Shown piece after piece: positions 28,061 through 37,575 of a stretch of DNA of 64,000 bases (the stretch's first letter is position 1; the number at the start of each line of letters is the position of its first letter). The DNA comes from Paenibacillus dauci. GTDB taxonomy: Bacteria > Bacillota > Bacilli > Paenibacillales > Paenibacillaceae. The stretch is taken from contig NZ_LAQQ01000005.1 of NCBI RefSeq assembly GCF_000971985.1, positions 372,001-436,000 on the forward strand, in the 5' to 3' direction. The position numbers and the translations under genes were made by a program. A model generated the notes under the pieces. It saw only the letters and a program-made list of their open reading frames with translations. It ran no database searches and was not told where the DNA came from.

Positions 28061-30196
28061 TTGGAGATACAAGATTATGAACAGCCGATGACAAAGCTGG
28101 ATAACAAAACGATTACCAAACGGCTGTACCGCTATGCACTGCGAGCCAAAAAGACGTTTATCGTCGCATTAATCATGCTGGTGATTGGTGTAGGCGCCGA
28201 ACTGGCCGGCCCTTTTATCGCCAAAAATATTATTGATAATCATATGTTTGCGATTGAGCAGCCGTTTTATGAGACGACTGCCGGTGAACATACCGCCGAA
28301 TATAACGGCAAATATTATAAACGTGAAGGTTTCTGGGCAGTCGGTGAAGCTCGTGGTACCGAAGCTCATGTCGTGCAAAGTGGTCCTACCTTCTACTTTA
28401 TTGAAGGTCCGATGGACAATACCGCCGGTGAGAAAAGTTATGCCGACGGTACGCTGACTATACGTGATGCACAGGGCCATGAAGCTTTCTATCCGGCAGT
28501 TCCGCTATCTGCTGGAGAGCTATTCGGCTTCTACCAACCAGAGCTGCCGAGTATTTACAAATTGATCGGTCTTTACTTTATCTTCTTGCTGATTACCATT
28601 ATTACGGAATTCGGAAAAACTTACTGGCTGCAATCATCAGCCAACAAGGTTATTCAGGAGCTGCGTCTTGATCTGTATGCTCATATTCAGCGGCTGCCAG
28701 TACCTTTTTTCGATAATTTGCCTGCAGGTAAAGTCGTATCCCGCGTAACCAATGATACCGAAGCAGTCAAAGATCTGTTTGTAGCGGTATTATCCAACTT
28801 TAGCTCTGGTGCTGTCTATATGCTCGGTGTCTATGTAGCTATGTTCATTCTGGACTTCCGGCTGGGACTGATCTGTCTGTTCCTGGTTCCGCTGCTGATC
28901 GGCTGGATCTATCTGTATCGCCGGGTAGCGACCAAGTATAATACGGTAATCCGTTCCCGGCTGAGCGAGATCAACGCGATCATCAATGAATCCATTCAGG
29001 GAATGTCGATCATTCGTATTTTCCGCAAACAAAAGCAAACCCAGGAAGAGTTCGAGCAGCTGAACAATGATTATCTGTTCTATCAGAACAAAATGCTACG
29101 TCTCAACTCCCTGACGTCTCATAATCTGGTCAATGTACTGCGTAACCTGACATTTGCCTTGGTACTATGGTATTTCGGTTCGGCAGCACTTGGCGGATTG
29201 GATAGTGCGATCTCGCTTGGTGTGCTGTATGCCTTTGTCGATGTACTGGGTCGCCTATTCCAACCAATGACCGGTATCGTCAATCAGCTGGCTTCACTGG
29301 ATCTGTCCATGGTATCCGCCGGACGCGTATTTGAGCTGATGGATGAAAAAGGCGAGCAGGTCACTGATGGCTCTATGCCACGCTACAAAGGAAATGTTCA
29401 GTTCAAAAATGTTACTTTTGCCTATAAAGTGACTCCCGTTCTAAAAGATATCAATTTCGAAGCCAAACAGGGTCAGACGATTGCTCTCGTTGGTCATACC
29501 GGCTCAGGGAAAAGCTCCATTATCAATCTGCTGTTCCGGTTCTATGATCCGCAGCAGGGAACCATTACGATCGATGGACAAAATGTACGTGATCTGCCCA
29601 AACAGTGGATACGGCAGCATATGGGTATCGTTTTGCAGGACCCTTATCTGTTCACTGGTACGATTGCTTCCAATGTCAGTCTTGATAATGAGAAGATCAG
29701 TCGTGAACGGGTAGAACGTGCATTATGCGAAGTTGGAGCTGACAAGATCCTATCCGATCTGCCCAAAGGTTTTGATGAACCTGTCGTAGAAAAAGGAAGC
29801 ACACTGTCTGCAGGACAACGTCAGCTGATCTCCTTTGCCCGTGCGCTCGCTTATGATCCAGCGATCCTGATCCTGGATGAAGCTACCGCCAATATTGATA
29901 CCGAGACTGAGGCGTTGATTCAATCCGCACTGGAAGTTCTCAAAAAAGGCCGTACGACCTTTATCGTCGCCCATCGCCTGTCTACGATTCGCAGTGCCGA
30001 CCAGATTCTCGTATTGCACCGCGGAGAGATTGTGGAACGAGGTTCGCATGATGAACTGATGGAGATTGATGGACGATATCGTCAGATGTACCATATGCAG
30101 ACAGGCAGCAGCTCCAGCAGTATTCCGGAGAATGGATTACGTCCTGCAACGGATGAAGCTCCTGTTCCTGCAGGATTGGCTGGTCGTACTATTTAA
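28061..30196 (+). CDS. Heterodimeric multidrug ABC exporter subunit, BmrD-like
   Basis: A 711-residue partner half-transporter. The start is TTG directly after the upstream stop, with GGGGAGGTG about 6 bases before it; the next ATG has no site. A polar segment of roughly 120 residues lies between the first two membrane helices (around 70-160), as in the larger YheH/BmrD subunits. The ATPase domain has Walker A GHTGSGKSS, signature LSAGQ (Gly to Ala) and Walker B ILILDE with catalytic E607. Together with the preceding gene it forms one complete and one degenerate ATP site. Confidence 0.93.
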   Translation: MEIQDYEQPMTKLDNKTITKRLYRYALRAKKTFIVALIMLVIGVGAELAGPFIAKNIIDNHMFAIEQPFYETTAGEHTAEYNGKYYKREGFWAVGEARGTEAHVVQSGPTFYFIEGPMDNTAGEKSYADGTLTIRDAQGHEAFYPAVPLSAGELFGFYQPELPSIYKLIGLYFIFLLITIITEFGKTYWLQSSANKVIQELRLDLYAHIQRLPVPFFDNLPAGKVVSRVTNDTEAVKDLFVAVLSNFSSGAVYMLGVYVAMFILDFRLGLICLFLVPLLIGWIYLYRRVATKYNTVIRSRLSEINAIINESIQGMSIIRIFRKQKQTQEEFEQLNNDYLFYQNKMLRLNSLTSHNLVNVLRNLTFALVLWYFGSAALGGLDSAISLGVLYAFVDVLGRLFQPMTGIVNQLASLDLSMVSAGRVFELMDEKGEQVTDGSMPRYKGNVQFKNVTFAYKVTPVLKDINFEAKQGQTIALVGHTGSGKSSIINLLFRFYDPQQGTITIDGQNVRDLPKQWIRQHMGIVLQDPYLFTGTIASNVSLDNEKISRERVERALCEVGADKILSDLPKGFDEPVVEKGSTLSAGQRQLISFARALAYDPAILILDEATANIDTETEALIQSALEVLKKGRTTFIVAHRLSTIRSADQILVLHRGEIVERGSHDELMEIDGRYRQMYHMQTGSSSSSIPENGLRPATDEAPVPAGLAGRTI

Positions 30197-30303
30197 TCTC
30201 ATAAGTGTGATGGAACAATTATGTAACATTTTATTTACCAGAATATAGCATCCTAGTTACGTGTAATAGACTGGCTGCTGTTCATCCAACTTAGATGATA
30301 TAC

Positions 30304-30345
30304 AAAAAAGACCTGAGACCCCATGAGGGATTTCAGGTCTTTTCA
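30304..30345 (+). terminator. Terminator of the bmrCD-like operon
   Basis: Stem AAAAGACCTGA/TCAGGTCTTTT with an inner CCC/GGG pair lies about 110 bases after the stop. It is bidirectional toward the convergent chemoreceptor gene. Confidence 0.8.
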
Positions 30346-30459
30346 CTTTATGCAGATACCAATATACACACTAATAATAACAGGATTGCCATAGAGATCC
30401 TTCTATAACCACCACTGACTCTACAGCTTGCATCAACAGTCTGTCATTTGTTCGGAGCG

Positions 30460-31731
30460 TCAGGCAGTGAATACTTTGGTCTTTTGCAGCAATCGATTCG
30501 TCATCGTGCTGAGCTCCTCCGAAGAAGAAGAGATCTCTTCCATAATAGCTGTCTCTTCATGAGTAGCTGTGGAGATCTGTTTGGCTCCTTCATAGAAACG
30601 ATCTGCCATTTCACGGATTGTGTTGACGTTCTGGTAGGTCAATTCGACCCGATCGGTCTGCTTGGAAATGGAGCCCTCCATCTGCTGCACCTCGGACATC
30701 AACTCATCGACCACGCCGGCAAATTGCTGCAACGTCTCTTCTACTTGCATGGTATGCGTAGATTCCTGGCGTACAAGCTCATTCTGGCTGTGAATCAACT
30801 GCACGGTGTCATGAATCTGTGTCTGTACAGCACCGATCAGGGAGTGAATACGCTGCGCCGAATCATTACTTTGTTCGGCGAGCTTGCGAATCTCTGTAGC
30901 CACGACGGCAAACCCTGCTCCATGCTCACCCGCATGCGCTGCTTCTATTGAAGCATTTAGTGCCAGCAGATGAGTCTGCTCTGCCAGTCCTTTGACTGTA
31001 CCGGTAACTGCCCCAATATCGGAAGCCTGATTATCCAGCAGACGAATCGTATTTTCTGCTTGGGCCTGGGATTCGGATAACGTACTCATGCCTTCTTTAA
31101 GCGAGGCAAAGATATGCTGGGTGGAATGCACAGACTTCTCCATCGTCCCTGATAGATTCATCATATGGGAAGACTTATCGCGCATCTCCTGAAAAGAACC
31201 AAGCATCTGCTCGGCTGTCTGCAGCGACGTCTCAGTAGACTTGCGCTGCTGCTGGACCCCTTTGTAGATTTCGTCAGCAATAGTAGACAGAGATTCGATC
31301 TGCTGGGTAGCTTCATTGATCGATCCCGTCAGATAATCGGCATTCTGTGATGTGGTACTTGTACTGTGCGCAATATCGTTAATGATATCCTTGATATTCG
31401 TTACCATCATGCGGAAAGCATCATTGAGAACTTTGATCTCGTCTTCTTCACGTCGTTCCGGAATATCGACTGTCAGATCCCCTGCCGATACACGCTCTGC
31501 AGCACGCGACAGATTAACAATCGGGCGGGTCAGCAGACGGGAAATAATATAACCAAGTATACCGCTCCAAGTAATGCCGAGCAGCAAAATAATCGATACA
31601 TAGAGCCAATCGCTCATTGTTGATGCCAGAAACGACTTCAGATAAAAAATAAAGAAAGCGCTTGTACCGTAAGTAATGATAGAGACTGCAATAAAGCTTG
31701 CGACCAGCTTCGAACCCAGTGATAATTTCAT
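30460..31731 (-). CDS. Methyl-accepting chemotaxis protein lacking an extracytoplasmic sensor domain
   Basis: A 423-residue chemoreceptor. Two membrane helices (about 8-32 and 44-66) are separated by only a dozen residues, so there is no ligand-binding domain outside. A HAMP domain follows ([26 protein letters not shown]), then a long coiled-coil signalling domain with the CheA/CheW-contact hairpin [20 protein letters not shown]. It may sense membrane or cytoplasmic state. GAGGTG is 4 bases before the ATG chosen here. No other chemotaxis gene is nearby. Confidence 0.93.
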   Translation of the reverse strand: MKLSLGSKLVASFIAVSIITYGTSAFFIFYLKSFLASTMSDWLYVSIILLLGITWSGILGYIISRLLTRPIVNLSRAAERVSAGDLTVDIPERREEDEIKVLNDAFRMMVTNIKDIINDIAHSTSTTSQNADYLTGSINEATQQIESLSTIADEIYKGVQQQRKSTETSLQTAEQMLGSFQEMRDKSSHMMNLSGTMEKSVHSTQHIFASLKEGMSTLSESQAQAENTIRLLDNQASDIGAVTGTVKGLAEQTHLLALNASIEAAHAGEHGAGFAVVATEIRKLAEQSNDSAQRIHSLIGAVQTQIHDTVQLIHSQNELVRQESTHTMQVEETLQQFAGVVDELMSEVQQMEGSISKQTDRVELTYQNVNTIREMADRFYEGAKQISTATHEETAIMEEISSSSEELSTMTNRLLQKTKVFTA

Positions 31732-32084
31732 ACTGCACCTCATAGCTTCAGAATTTGAGTAATTATAAGTTGGAATAAATGCTGAATAGGCGAAAATTCA
31801 ATCTATCTTGTAATTATTACCATATTCATTAAATACTTATTAATTTAAATTTTAGCAAAAAGATAAATTACTTGTTATGATAAAAGTCATAGACTCATAC
31901 TCAAATCAAGGCCTAAAGAACTATTTTCATAGTGAAGCTGCTTTTCCTTTTGTTCGTATATATCCTAATCTAATGTTTTACGAAGTTGCCTGCTTGCTCT
32001 CTTCCTCTGCGGAAGCTATGCTAAGTACTATACCAATCCAGATTATTTAAATAGCAACTCAAGTTAAAGGAGATGAAATTGCAC
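31732..32084. other. Intergenic region between divergent MCP and AI-2E-family genes
   Basis: About 350 AT-rich bases. Promoters for both divergent genes are expected here, but I found no clear consensus pair, repeat or gene. Confidence 0.45.
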
Positions 32085-33281
32085 ATGGAACGCACCAGAA
32101 TCTGGAGCGAGCGATTCAAATTATTTTTTCTGAACAATCGCTTTGTTATCTTTTTATTCGTACTACTGCTCATTTCACTGAATATTTTTGTATTATCCAA
32201 AATCCCGTATGTGTTTACGCCGCTTATTGTACTTGTAAAGACTGTCATTTTGCCTATTATTCTCAGCGGCATTCTATTTTATTTGCTTAATCCCATCGTG
32301 AATTTGCTGGAAAAATACAAAATAAAACGCATTTATTCCATTATTATGCTATACATTCTTATTATCGGCATTCTGGTGCTGATTGTTAGTCTTGTAATTC
32401 CTGTGATTCAGAAGCAAATACAAGAACTCATTATCAGTATTCCAACGTTGTACGACAAGACTGTATATCAGATTCAGTACTGGCTAGGCGGCGATGTGTT
32501 CCAACAGCTGCAACAATCTACCAACATTAATCCAAATGAACTGGCTCAGTCCCTGTCAGAACGCTGGGCAGCTATTGCCGGGAGCGGCGTGAGCGGATTT
32601 ATCCATACATTCTCGGGGATTGGCGGTTTCCTCGGAACATTGACAGAAGTTATCGTCTCGATCGTGACCGTGCCATTTATTCTGTTTTATCTGCTCAAGG
32701 ACGGCCATAACCTGCCTCGGTATATTCTGAAGTTCATTCCTATAGGACTACGTGATCAGACATCTAAAGTCATGTCCGAAATGAATCATCAGATAAGCTC
32801 TTATATTCGTGGACAGATTATCGTCAGCTTCTGTATCGGTATTCTGCTGTATATTGGCTACAATATTATCGGCATGGATTACGCATTGATTCTGGCGGTT
32901 ATCGCTTCCTTTACGAGTATTGTGCCTTATCTTGGTCCAGCTATCGCCATTACACCCGCATTGATTGTAGCGCTGGTCACTTCGCCTATCATGCTGCTCA
33001 AAATGGTCGCAGTCTGGACGATCGTGCAATTGATTGAAGGCAAACTGATTTCTCCGCAGATTATGGGTAAATCACTCAAAATTCATCCGATTACGATCAT
33101 TTTCGTTATTTTGACATCAGGTAATCTGTTTGGTGTGATTGGTATCCTGCTGGCTGTACCTGGCTATGCTGTACTCAAAGTGCTGGTTACCCATCTATTC
33201 GACTGGCTCAAAGTAAGTTCCAATCTCTATGAGACCGACAAAGTTACCGAACCTACTGTAGAAGTAGATGTGAAAAAGTAG
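32085..33281 (+). CDS. AI-2E family transporter
   Basis: A membrane protein of about 398 residues with the AI-2E/PerM pattern: eight or so helices, a central amphipathic region, and the family motif [11 protein letters not shown] followed by [19 protein letters not shown] and [11 protein letters not shown]-like [14 protein letters not shown]. Members export autoinducer-2, act as Na+/H+ antiporters or are uncharacterised. AAAGGAG lies 12 bases before this ATG; a TTG 6 bases earlier would be better spaced, so the start is uncertain by two codons. Confidence 0.87.
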   Translation: MERTRIWSERFKLFFLNNRFVIFLFVLLLISLNIFVLSKIPYVFTPLIVLVKTVILPIILSGILFYLLNPIVNLLEKYKIKRIYSIIMLYILIIGILVLIVSLVIPVIQKQIQELIISIPTLYDKTVYQIQYWLGGDVFQQLQQSTNINPNELAQSLSERWAAIAGSGVSGFIHTFSGIGGFLGTLTEVIVSIVTVPFILFYLLKDGHNLPRYILKFIPIGLRDQTSKVMSEMNHQISSYIRGQIIVSFCIGILLYIGYNIIGMDYALILAVIASFTSIVPYLGPAIAITPALIVALVTSPIMLLKMVAVWTIVQLIEGKLISPQIMGKSLKIHPITIIFVILTSGNLFGVIGILLAVPGYAVLKVLVTHLFDWLKVSSNLYETDKVTEPTVEVDVKK

Positions 33282-33404
33282 TATTCGTTCGACGTATCTT
33301 TGTTATTGATTTTACTTCTGTATCATTTTTGCTATGTTTGTTATGACCAGGCTAATAGATTAAAAAAAAGAGAATCAATGAATTATACGTTCTATTCGTA
33401 ATAT

Positions 33405-33463
33405 GAGCATCACAAAAAACCTTGAGGAGCATAATGGCTCTTCAAGGTTTTTTTGTGATGCTC
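33405..33463. terminator. Long bidirectional terminator
   Basis: Arms of 21 and 22 bases (33405-33425 and 33442-33463) include AAAAAACCTTGA and TCAAGGTTTTTTT, with one unpaired T. It lies between convergent genes. Confidence 0.85.
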
Positions 33464-33502
33464 ACCATATTGGATTATCTCTATTTCTTTATCGACTGCT
33501 TC

Positions 33503-34411
33503 TTATTTGGCCAGTTCAGGTGTATAACCTGCTGGAATAATAGTTGCAGCGGTTCCTTCGGTAATCACCTGTGGATACATCATCCCCGGCTCTGGCTGTT
33601 GCAGGGAATAGCTGATGATTGCCCGCTTGTCGTCAGTCAGTTTAACATTATCAATCTTCAGATTGTAACCGGGATTTGGCAGTTCGACATGCAGCGTAAC
33701 TTTTTGTTTGCCATCTGCTGTGCTGCTGATGCCCATTTCAGGAGTAGTCCCCATTTGTTCACCTTCCGATGGTTGTGGTGAAGTGCTAGTATCGTCACCC
33801 GATTGTAATTGCTTATGACGCTCTACCATTTCAACTGCACTGTATACCCAGGTAGCGGCATCCATGCGTGTAATAGCTGCTTTGGGCTTGAATTCCTGCC
33901 CTACAGAACTGCGTGGTATCACATTCATATTCACCAGATTCTGAATCGCATTGGAAGCTTCTTTACTAATGCTTTTCTGGTCTTGGAAAACAACCATCAT
34001 CATAGTGGCTGGATACTGTCCGGTCTTATCAATTGCCTGATGCAGCCAGATCGCGAACTGTTCACGGGTTACAGGCTCGGAAGCTTTGAGATTGGCCGGA
34101 ATAGATAGACCATTGGCACGAGCAGCTGCTACGGCTTGTGTATACCATACTTGTCCGGAAGCAGTCTCGGGACCTTTCATATCAAATGCATTCACCAGCA
34201 TCTGAATCGCCTGTGGCTGGGTCAACTGCTGATTGGGCTTGAACTGGGTAGCTGTCACCCCATTAATAATTCCTTTTTCCTGCAAAGAACTGACGATCGA
34301 CTGGTTATTGGAACCTTGCACATCAGAGAATGCTGCTGCAGCTACTCCACTGCCTGCAAGTGCACAGGATAATGCCAGCAATGCTGCTGCTTTCTTTTTC
34401 GAATTCCACAT
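33503..34411 (-). CDS. Secreted SLH-domain protein with a PrcB-like C-terminal domain
   Basis: 302 residues. The signal peptide (KKKAAALLALSCALAGSGVAAAA) is followed by three SLH-type repeats (FSDVQGSNNQSIVSSLQEKGI with TATQFKPNQQLTQPQAIQML; WYTQAVAAARANGLSIP with EPVTREQFAIWLHQAI; and EFKPKAAITRMDAATWVYSAV). After a Ser/Gly/Pro linker, the end (NPGYNLKIDNVKLTDDKRAI, PGMMYPQVITEGTAATIIP) resembles the PrcB_C domain. It is probably wall-anchored. GGAGGG is 7 bases before the ATG. Confidence 0.83.
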   Translation of the reverse strand: MWNSKKKAAALLALSCALAGSGVAAAAFSDVQGSNNQSIVSSLQEKGIINGVTATQFKPNQQLTQPQAIQMLVNAFDMKGPETASGQVWYTQAVAAARANGLSIPANLKASEPVTREQFAIWLHQAIDKTGQYPATMMMVVFQDQKSISKEASNAIQNLVNMNVIPRSSVGQEFKPKAAITRMDAATWVYSAVEMVERHKQLQSGDDTSTSPQPSEGEQMGTTPEMGISSTADGKQKVTLHVELPNPGYNLKIDNVKLTDDKRAIISYSLQQPEPGMMYPQVITEGTAATIIPAGYTPELAK

Positions 34412-34536
34412 TGTAATCCCTCCATCATATAGATAATCAGGTTAGTCTTTGATATACCGGGAAAACCTATTTGCCGGCGAACCTTCACTATCACAGACGC
34501 AGGGCAGGACCAAATGGTTGCGTATCTCTTCAAGTC

Positions 34537-36303
34537 TTACATTTGCTGTGGAGCTTTCATACCGAGCAATTCCATTAATCGAGCCAGATACTCTCCTGTC
34601 CGGCGGCTAAGTTCCAGACGCTGTTCACGCCAGGCAGGCGAACCATCCAGAATACGATTATGACTATAAAATTGATTGAACAATCTCGCAGTCTGAAGTG
34701 CATATCTGGCCATGATCGATGGCTCATGCAGACGAACTGCCCGTTCCAGTTCACTGTCATAACTGGCAAGATGACAGAGCAGCTCCCAGGCACTATCCGT
34801 CCAACCGGATGGTTCTTCCACGACAGCTTCGGAGTCGACCTGATCCAGTGACGGATCTGTGACTGCATCTGCCGTCAGTTCGGTAGTCGGCGCATTTTGC
34901 GCAGCACGTCGCAGAATACTTTGAATCCGGGCATAGGCATACTGTACATAAGGTCCGGTCTCTCCTTCGAAGCTCACGGCTTCTTCCAGCGAGAAATCAA
35001 TTTCATTTTGACGATTGTTTTTGAGATCATTAAAAATGATAGCACCTACGCCGACCTGCCGGGCAACTTCTTCCTTATTCGGCAAATCAGGATTTTTCTC
35101 CTCGATAATACGTGCTGCCTGCTGCACTGCCTCATCCAGCACTTCTTCCAGAAATACAACTTTCCCTTTGCGTGTAGACATTTTTTTGCCATTTACTTTC
35201 ATCAGACCAAATGGCACATGTATGCAATCTTCTGCCCAATCAAAGCCCATTTTGCGCAGTACAGCAAACACCTGACGAAAATGCAGCGTCTGCTCTCCAC
35301 CGACGACATAGACGAGACGATCGCCCTCCATCACTTCCTTGCGGTAAATAGCTGTCGCCAGATCACGAGTCGGGTAGATAGTTGTACCATCGGATTTGAT
35401 AATCAGGCAGGGAGGCATATCCTGCTCATCCAGACGAACTACCAAGGCTCCATCACTTTCTTCCAGCAGATTCAGCTCGCGCAACCGATCCACGACTGCA
35501 GGCATTTTATCATTATAAAAGCTCTCACCCAGTACAGCATCAAATTCCACACCAAGGCGCTCATACATCCGATTCAGTGAAGCCATACTCACATCTACAA
35601 AATAACGCCATAATTCCAGCGCCTGGGCATCGCCATTCTCAAGCTTGCGGAACCAGTCCCGTGCTTCATCCTCCAGCTCCGGATGCTCTGCTGCCTCATC
35701 ATGGAATTTGATGTATACACGAAGTGCTTCCCCGATCGGATTCTGCTCCATCTGTACCGGATCGCTCCACCGCAAATGCGCAGTAATCTGCTTACCAAAC
35801 TGGGTTCCCCAGTCGCCAATATGATTGACACGTACCGGCTCATATCCGGCAGCATGATAGATGCGATATAGGGCGGCGCCGATCACCGTAGAACGCAGAT
35901 GCCCGACTCCAAACGGCTTCGCGATATTGGGTGAGGACATATCGATAATAATACGTTGCCCTTTACCGGTCTGAAGCTGATAATGCTGCTCTTTACTAAT
36001 CTGTTCCAGCAGTGTTGTACTACACTGTGTACGATCCCAATGCATATTCATGTATGCGCCGGCAGCCGATACATGGATATGTGCATAGTCCGGCAGTTCA
36101 CTGATCCGACTGCATAATTCGTCAGCAATCTGCTGCGGAGCGCGGCGCCAGGATTTGGCCAGGGTAAAACATGGAAAAGCCAAATCTCCCATTGCCACCG
36201 ATGGGGGTGTCTCCAGCAGCCGGGTCAGCTCGGTTGTATCGATATCGGTAACCTTTTGCAACATTTGTGAGGCTTCTTCAATAAACAATCCTACTGTACT
36301 CAT
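34537..36303 (-). CDS. argS: Arginyl-tRNA synthetase, T-box controlled
   Basis: Class I synthetase of 588 residues that charges tRNA-Arg. The N-terminal domain is followed by SSPNIAKPFGVGHLRSTVIG (HIGH-equivalent), NHIGDWGTQFGK, and GKKMSTRKGKVVFLEE (KMSKS-equivalent), with a DALR anticodon-binding domain ending in RLMELLGMKAPQQM. The FGVGHLRST form differs from the HLGHARG form that I recall for B. subtilis ArgS, so this may be a second, lactobacillus-type enzyme. The start is the ATG after AAAGGGAGTGG; longer frames run into the T-box leader and are not coding. Confidence 0.94.
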   Translation of the reverse strand: MSTVGLFIEEASQMLQKVTDIDTTELTRLLETPPSVAMGDLAFPCFTLAKSWRRAPQQIADELCSRISELPDYAHIHVSAAGAYMNMHWDRTQCSTTLLEQISKEQHYQLQTGKGQRIIIDMSSPNIAKPFGVGHLRSTVIGAALYRIYHAAGYEPVRVNHIGDWGTQFGKQITAHLRWSDPVQMEQNPIGEALRVYIKFHDEAAEHPELEDEARDWFRKLENGDAQALELWRYFVDVSMASLNRMYERLGVEFDAVLGESFYNDKMPAVVDRLRELNLLEESDGALVVRLDEQDMPPCLIIKSDGTTIYPTRDLATAIYRKEVMEGDRLVYVVGGEQTLHFRQVFAVLRKMGFDWAEDCIHVPFGLMKVNGKKMSTRKGKVVFLEEVLDEAVQQAARIIEEKNPDLPNKEEVARQVGVGAIIFNDLKNNRQNEIDFSLEEAVSFEGETGPYVQYAYARIQSILRRAAQNAPTTELTADAVTDPSLDQVDSEAVVEEPSGWTDSAWELLCHLASYDSELERAVRLHEPSIMARYALQTARLFNQFYSHNRILDGSPAWREQRLELSRRTGEYLARLMELLGMKAPQQM

Positions 36304-36332
36304 CCTTTGTCCACTCCCTTTAATCTTGTACA

Positions 36333-36640
36333 TATCAAAAAACTCCCGTCCCTCAAGCCAAAGCTTAAGAGACGAGAGCATCGATTGCTGTTCCCGCGGT
36401 ACCACTCTTGGTACAATCGGCATCATACGGATAATTATCCATCAGATCCCGGATTGTCACTCGAATACGATAACGGTGTCGGACCGGATTCGCCTATGCA
36501 CAGCATTTTGCTCTATGGCATACTGCTGCTTTGGGCGGATCATCTCACAGGTGCGCTTCAGCAAAGGCATTCTACCGGCTCCCACCATCCCGGCTCGCTT
36601 GAAGAATGTAGACTGTACCTACTCTCCTGTTCATAGACTT
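36333..36640 (-). promoter_or_regulatory. T-box riboswitch, arginine specific
   Basis: The leader of argS on the minus strand. The T-box AGAGTGGTACCGCG is at 36395-36408; its variable U would pair with discriminator A. Stem I holds the GAGCCGGGATGGTGGGAGCC region, and the specifier segment GAAGCGCACCTGTGAG gives codon CGC (Arg) at 36553-36555. The leader ends in a terminator. Uncharged tRNA-Arg should stabilise the antiterminator and turn argS on. Confidence 0.93.
36337..36378 (-). terminator. T-box terminator
   Basis: A 16-bp stem with three G-U pairs (CTCTCGTCTCTTAAGC with GCTTGAGGGACGGGAG) has a 4-base loop and six T. It competes with the T-box antiterminator. Confidence 0.88.
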
Positions 36641-36894
36641 TTATGTAATTTGGTGAAATAACTATTCAGCATAATGATATGCAAGTTAGCAGTATTATAT
36701 CGGGCAACCTGCAGACAAGCAACCTTTTTTTGCAATTCTTTTTTTGAAATCGATTTTTGAATTTTAGATGGATTACCATTAGTTGATGACCCGCCAAAAG
36801 ATACTTTTATTTTATCCAACTCTCCAATAGCTTGTTTCCCGTGTTGTTTCTCTACTTCATTTTCGATTGTATTTACTTGGCTTTTTACATACAA
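36631..36894 (-). pseudogene. Doubtful 87-codon frame, possible gene remnant
   Basis: An open frame (MYVKSQVNTIENEVEKQ..., KVSFGGSSTNGNPSKIQKS) with protein-like composition but no ribosome binding site. Its 3' half overlaps the argS promoter and T-box start. It lies directly after a hairpin. It may be the leftover of a decayed gene, or chance. I recognise no family. Confidence 0.2.
36694..36722 (-). promoter_or_regulatory. Promoter of the argS T-box transcript
   Basis: Minus strand: -35 TTGCTT (36717-36722), 17-base spacer, -10 TATAAT (36694-36699). It places the start just before stem I of the T-box. Confidence 0.6.
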
Positions 36895-36924
36895 AAGCTA
36901 CTATCTATGGGGATAGCAGCTTTT
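36893..36924 (-). terminator. Hairpin, probable terminator of the Cys-rich protein gene
   Basis: Stem AAAAGCT-CTATC/GATAG-AGCTTTT has one internal mismatch and a 6-base loop, 170 bases downstream of the minus-strand Cys-rich gene. Confidence 0.55.
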
Positions 36925-37093
36925 AATATTCAAATTATATACAAATATTGAGCTTCTGTCCTGTCTACTCCATCCAGTAAATCTCAGGACCAAGCGATTG
37001 GAATCAGAAGGAAAAAGAATCAATATTCTAGTTGTATCATTGAGGTGCTGTCTCTCAGAAAACACACACACCTATGTAGACAGCTCTGTTCAT

Positions 37094-37441
37094 TTATACA
37101 GGAACTTTCATCTCCATCAGTTCTCTGCACATTTGAGCACAGCGACGGCATGCCTGCACACATTCCTGACAATGTGTCTGTGGATGCTTCTGACATTCGT
37201 CGATGCATGCTTCACAAGCTTTGGCACATACTTCGGCGATTTCGGCAGCGAAGATACTTCCCTGACTCAATGCCTGCGCTGTAAAGGAGCAGATCTCTGC
37301 ACAATCCCGATTGATACGAATGCAATCACACAGCTTCTCCAGATCATATTCCTTGAGGTTGGAAATATAGGAAATATTGCAGGCATTCATTGCTTCTACA
37401 CATGCCTCGATATACGAATGATATTGTTGTGGTGTTGACAT
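37094..37441 (-). CDS. Cys-rich four-helix-bundle protein, copper-storage (Csp/DUF326) type
   Basis: A 115-residue cytosolic protein with 13 or so cysteines in helical spacing (CVEAMNACNIS, CDCIRINRDCAEIC, CAKACEACIDECQKH, CQECVQACRRCAQMC). This is the DUF326/YhjQ pattern of four-helix bundles. Relatives named Csp store many Cu(I) ions inside the bundle. No signal peptide is present, so it acts in the cytosol. GGGAGG lies 9 bases before the ATG. A metal-related CobW GTPase gene lies just upstream on the same strand. Confidence 0.85.
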   Translation of the reverse strand: MSTPQQYHSYIEACVEAMNACNISYISNLKEYDLEKLCDCIRINRDCAEICSFTAQALSQGSIFAAEIAEVCAKACEACIDECQKHPQTHCQECVQACRRCAQMCRELMEMKVPV

Positions 37442-37575
37442 AATAATAGCCTCCCGAGTAGTTCTATTTTGGTAAACGTGGTGTAAGCCAGCTTATTTAG
37501 GCGCCGTTGTCCGGCCTCAGCGTTTGGTTATTGAACTATTACCCCGGGACAGGCAAAATTGAAACGAAGGTATAA

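Noticed and set aside
36304-36426. N-terminal extension of argS
   Set aside because: The frame is open, but it coincides with the T-box antiterminator and terminator and lacks family similarity.
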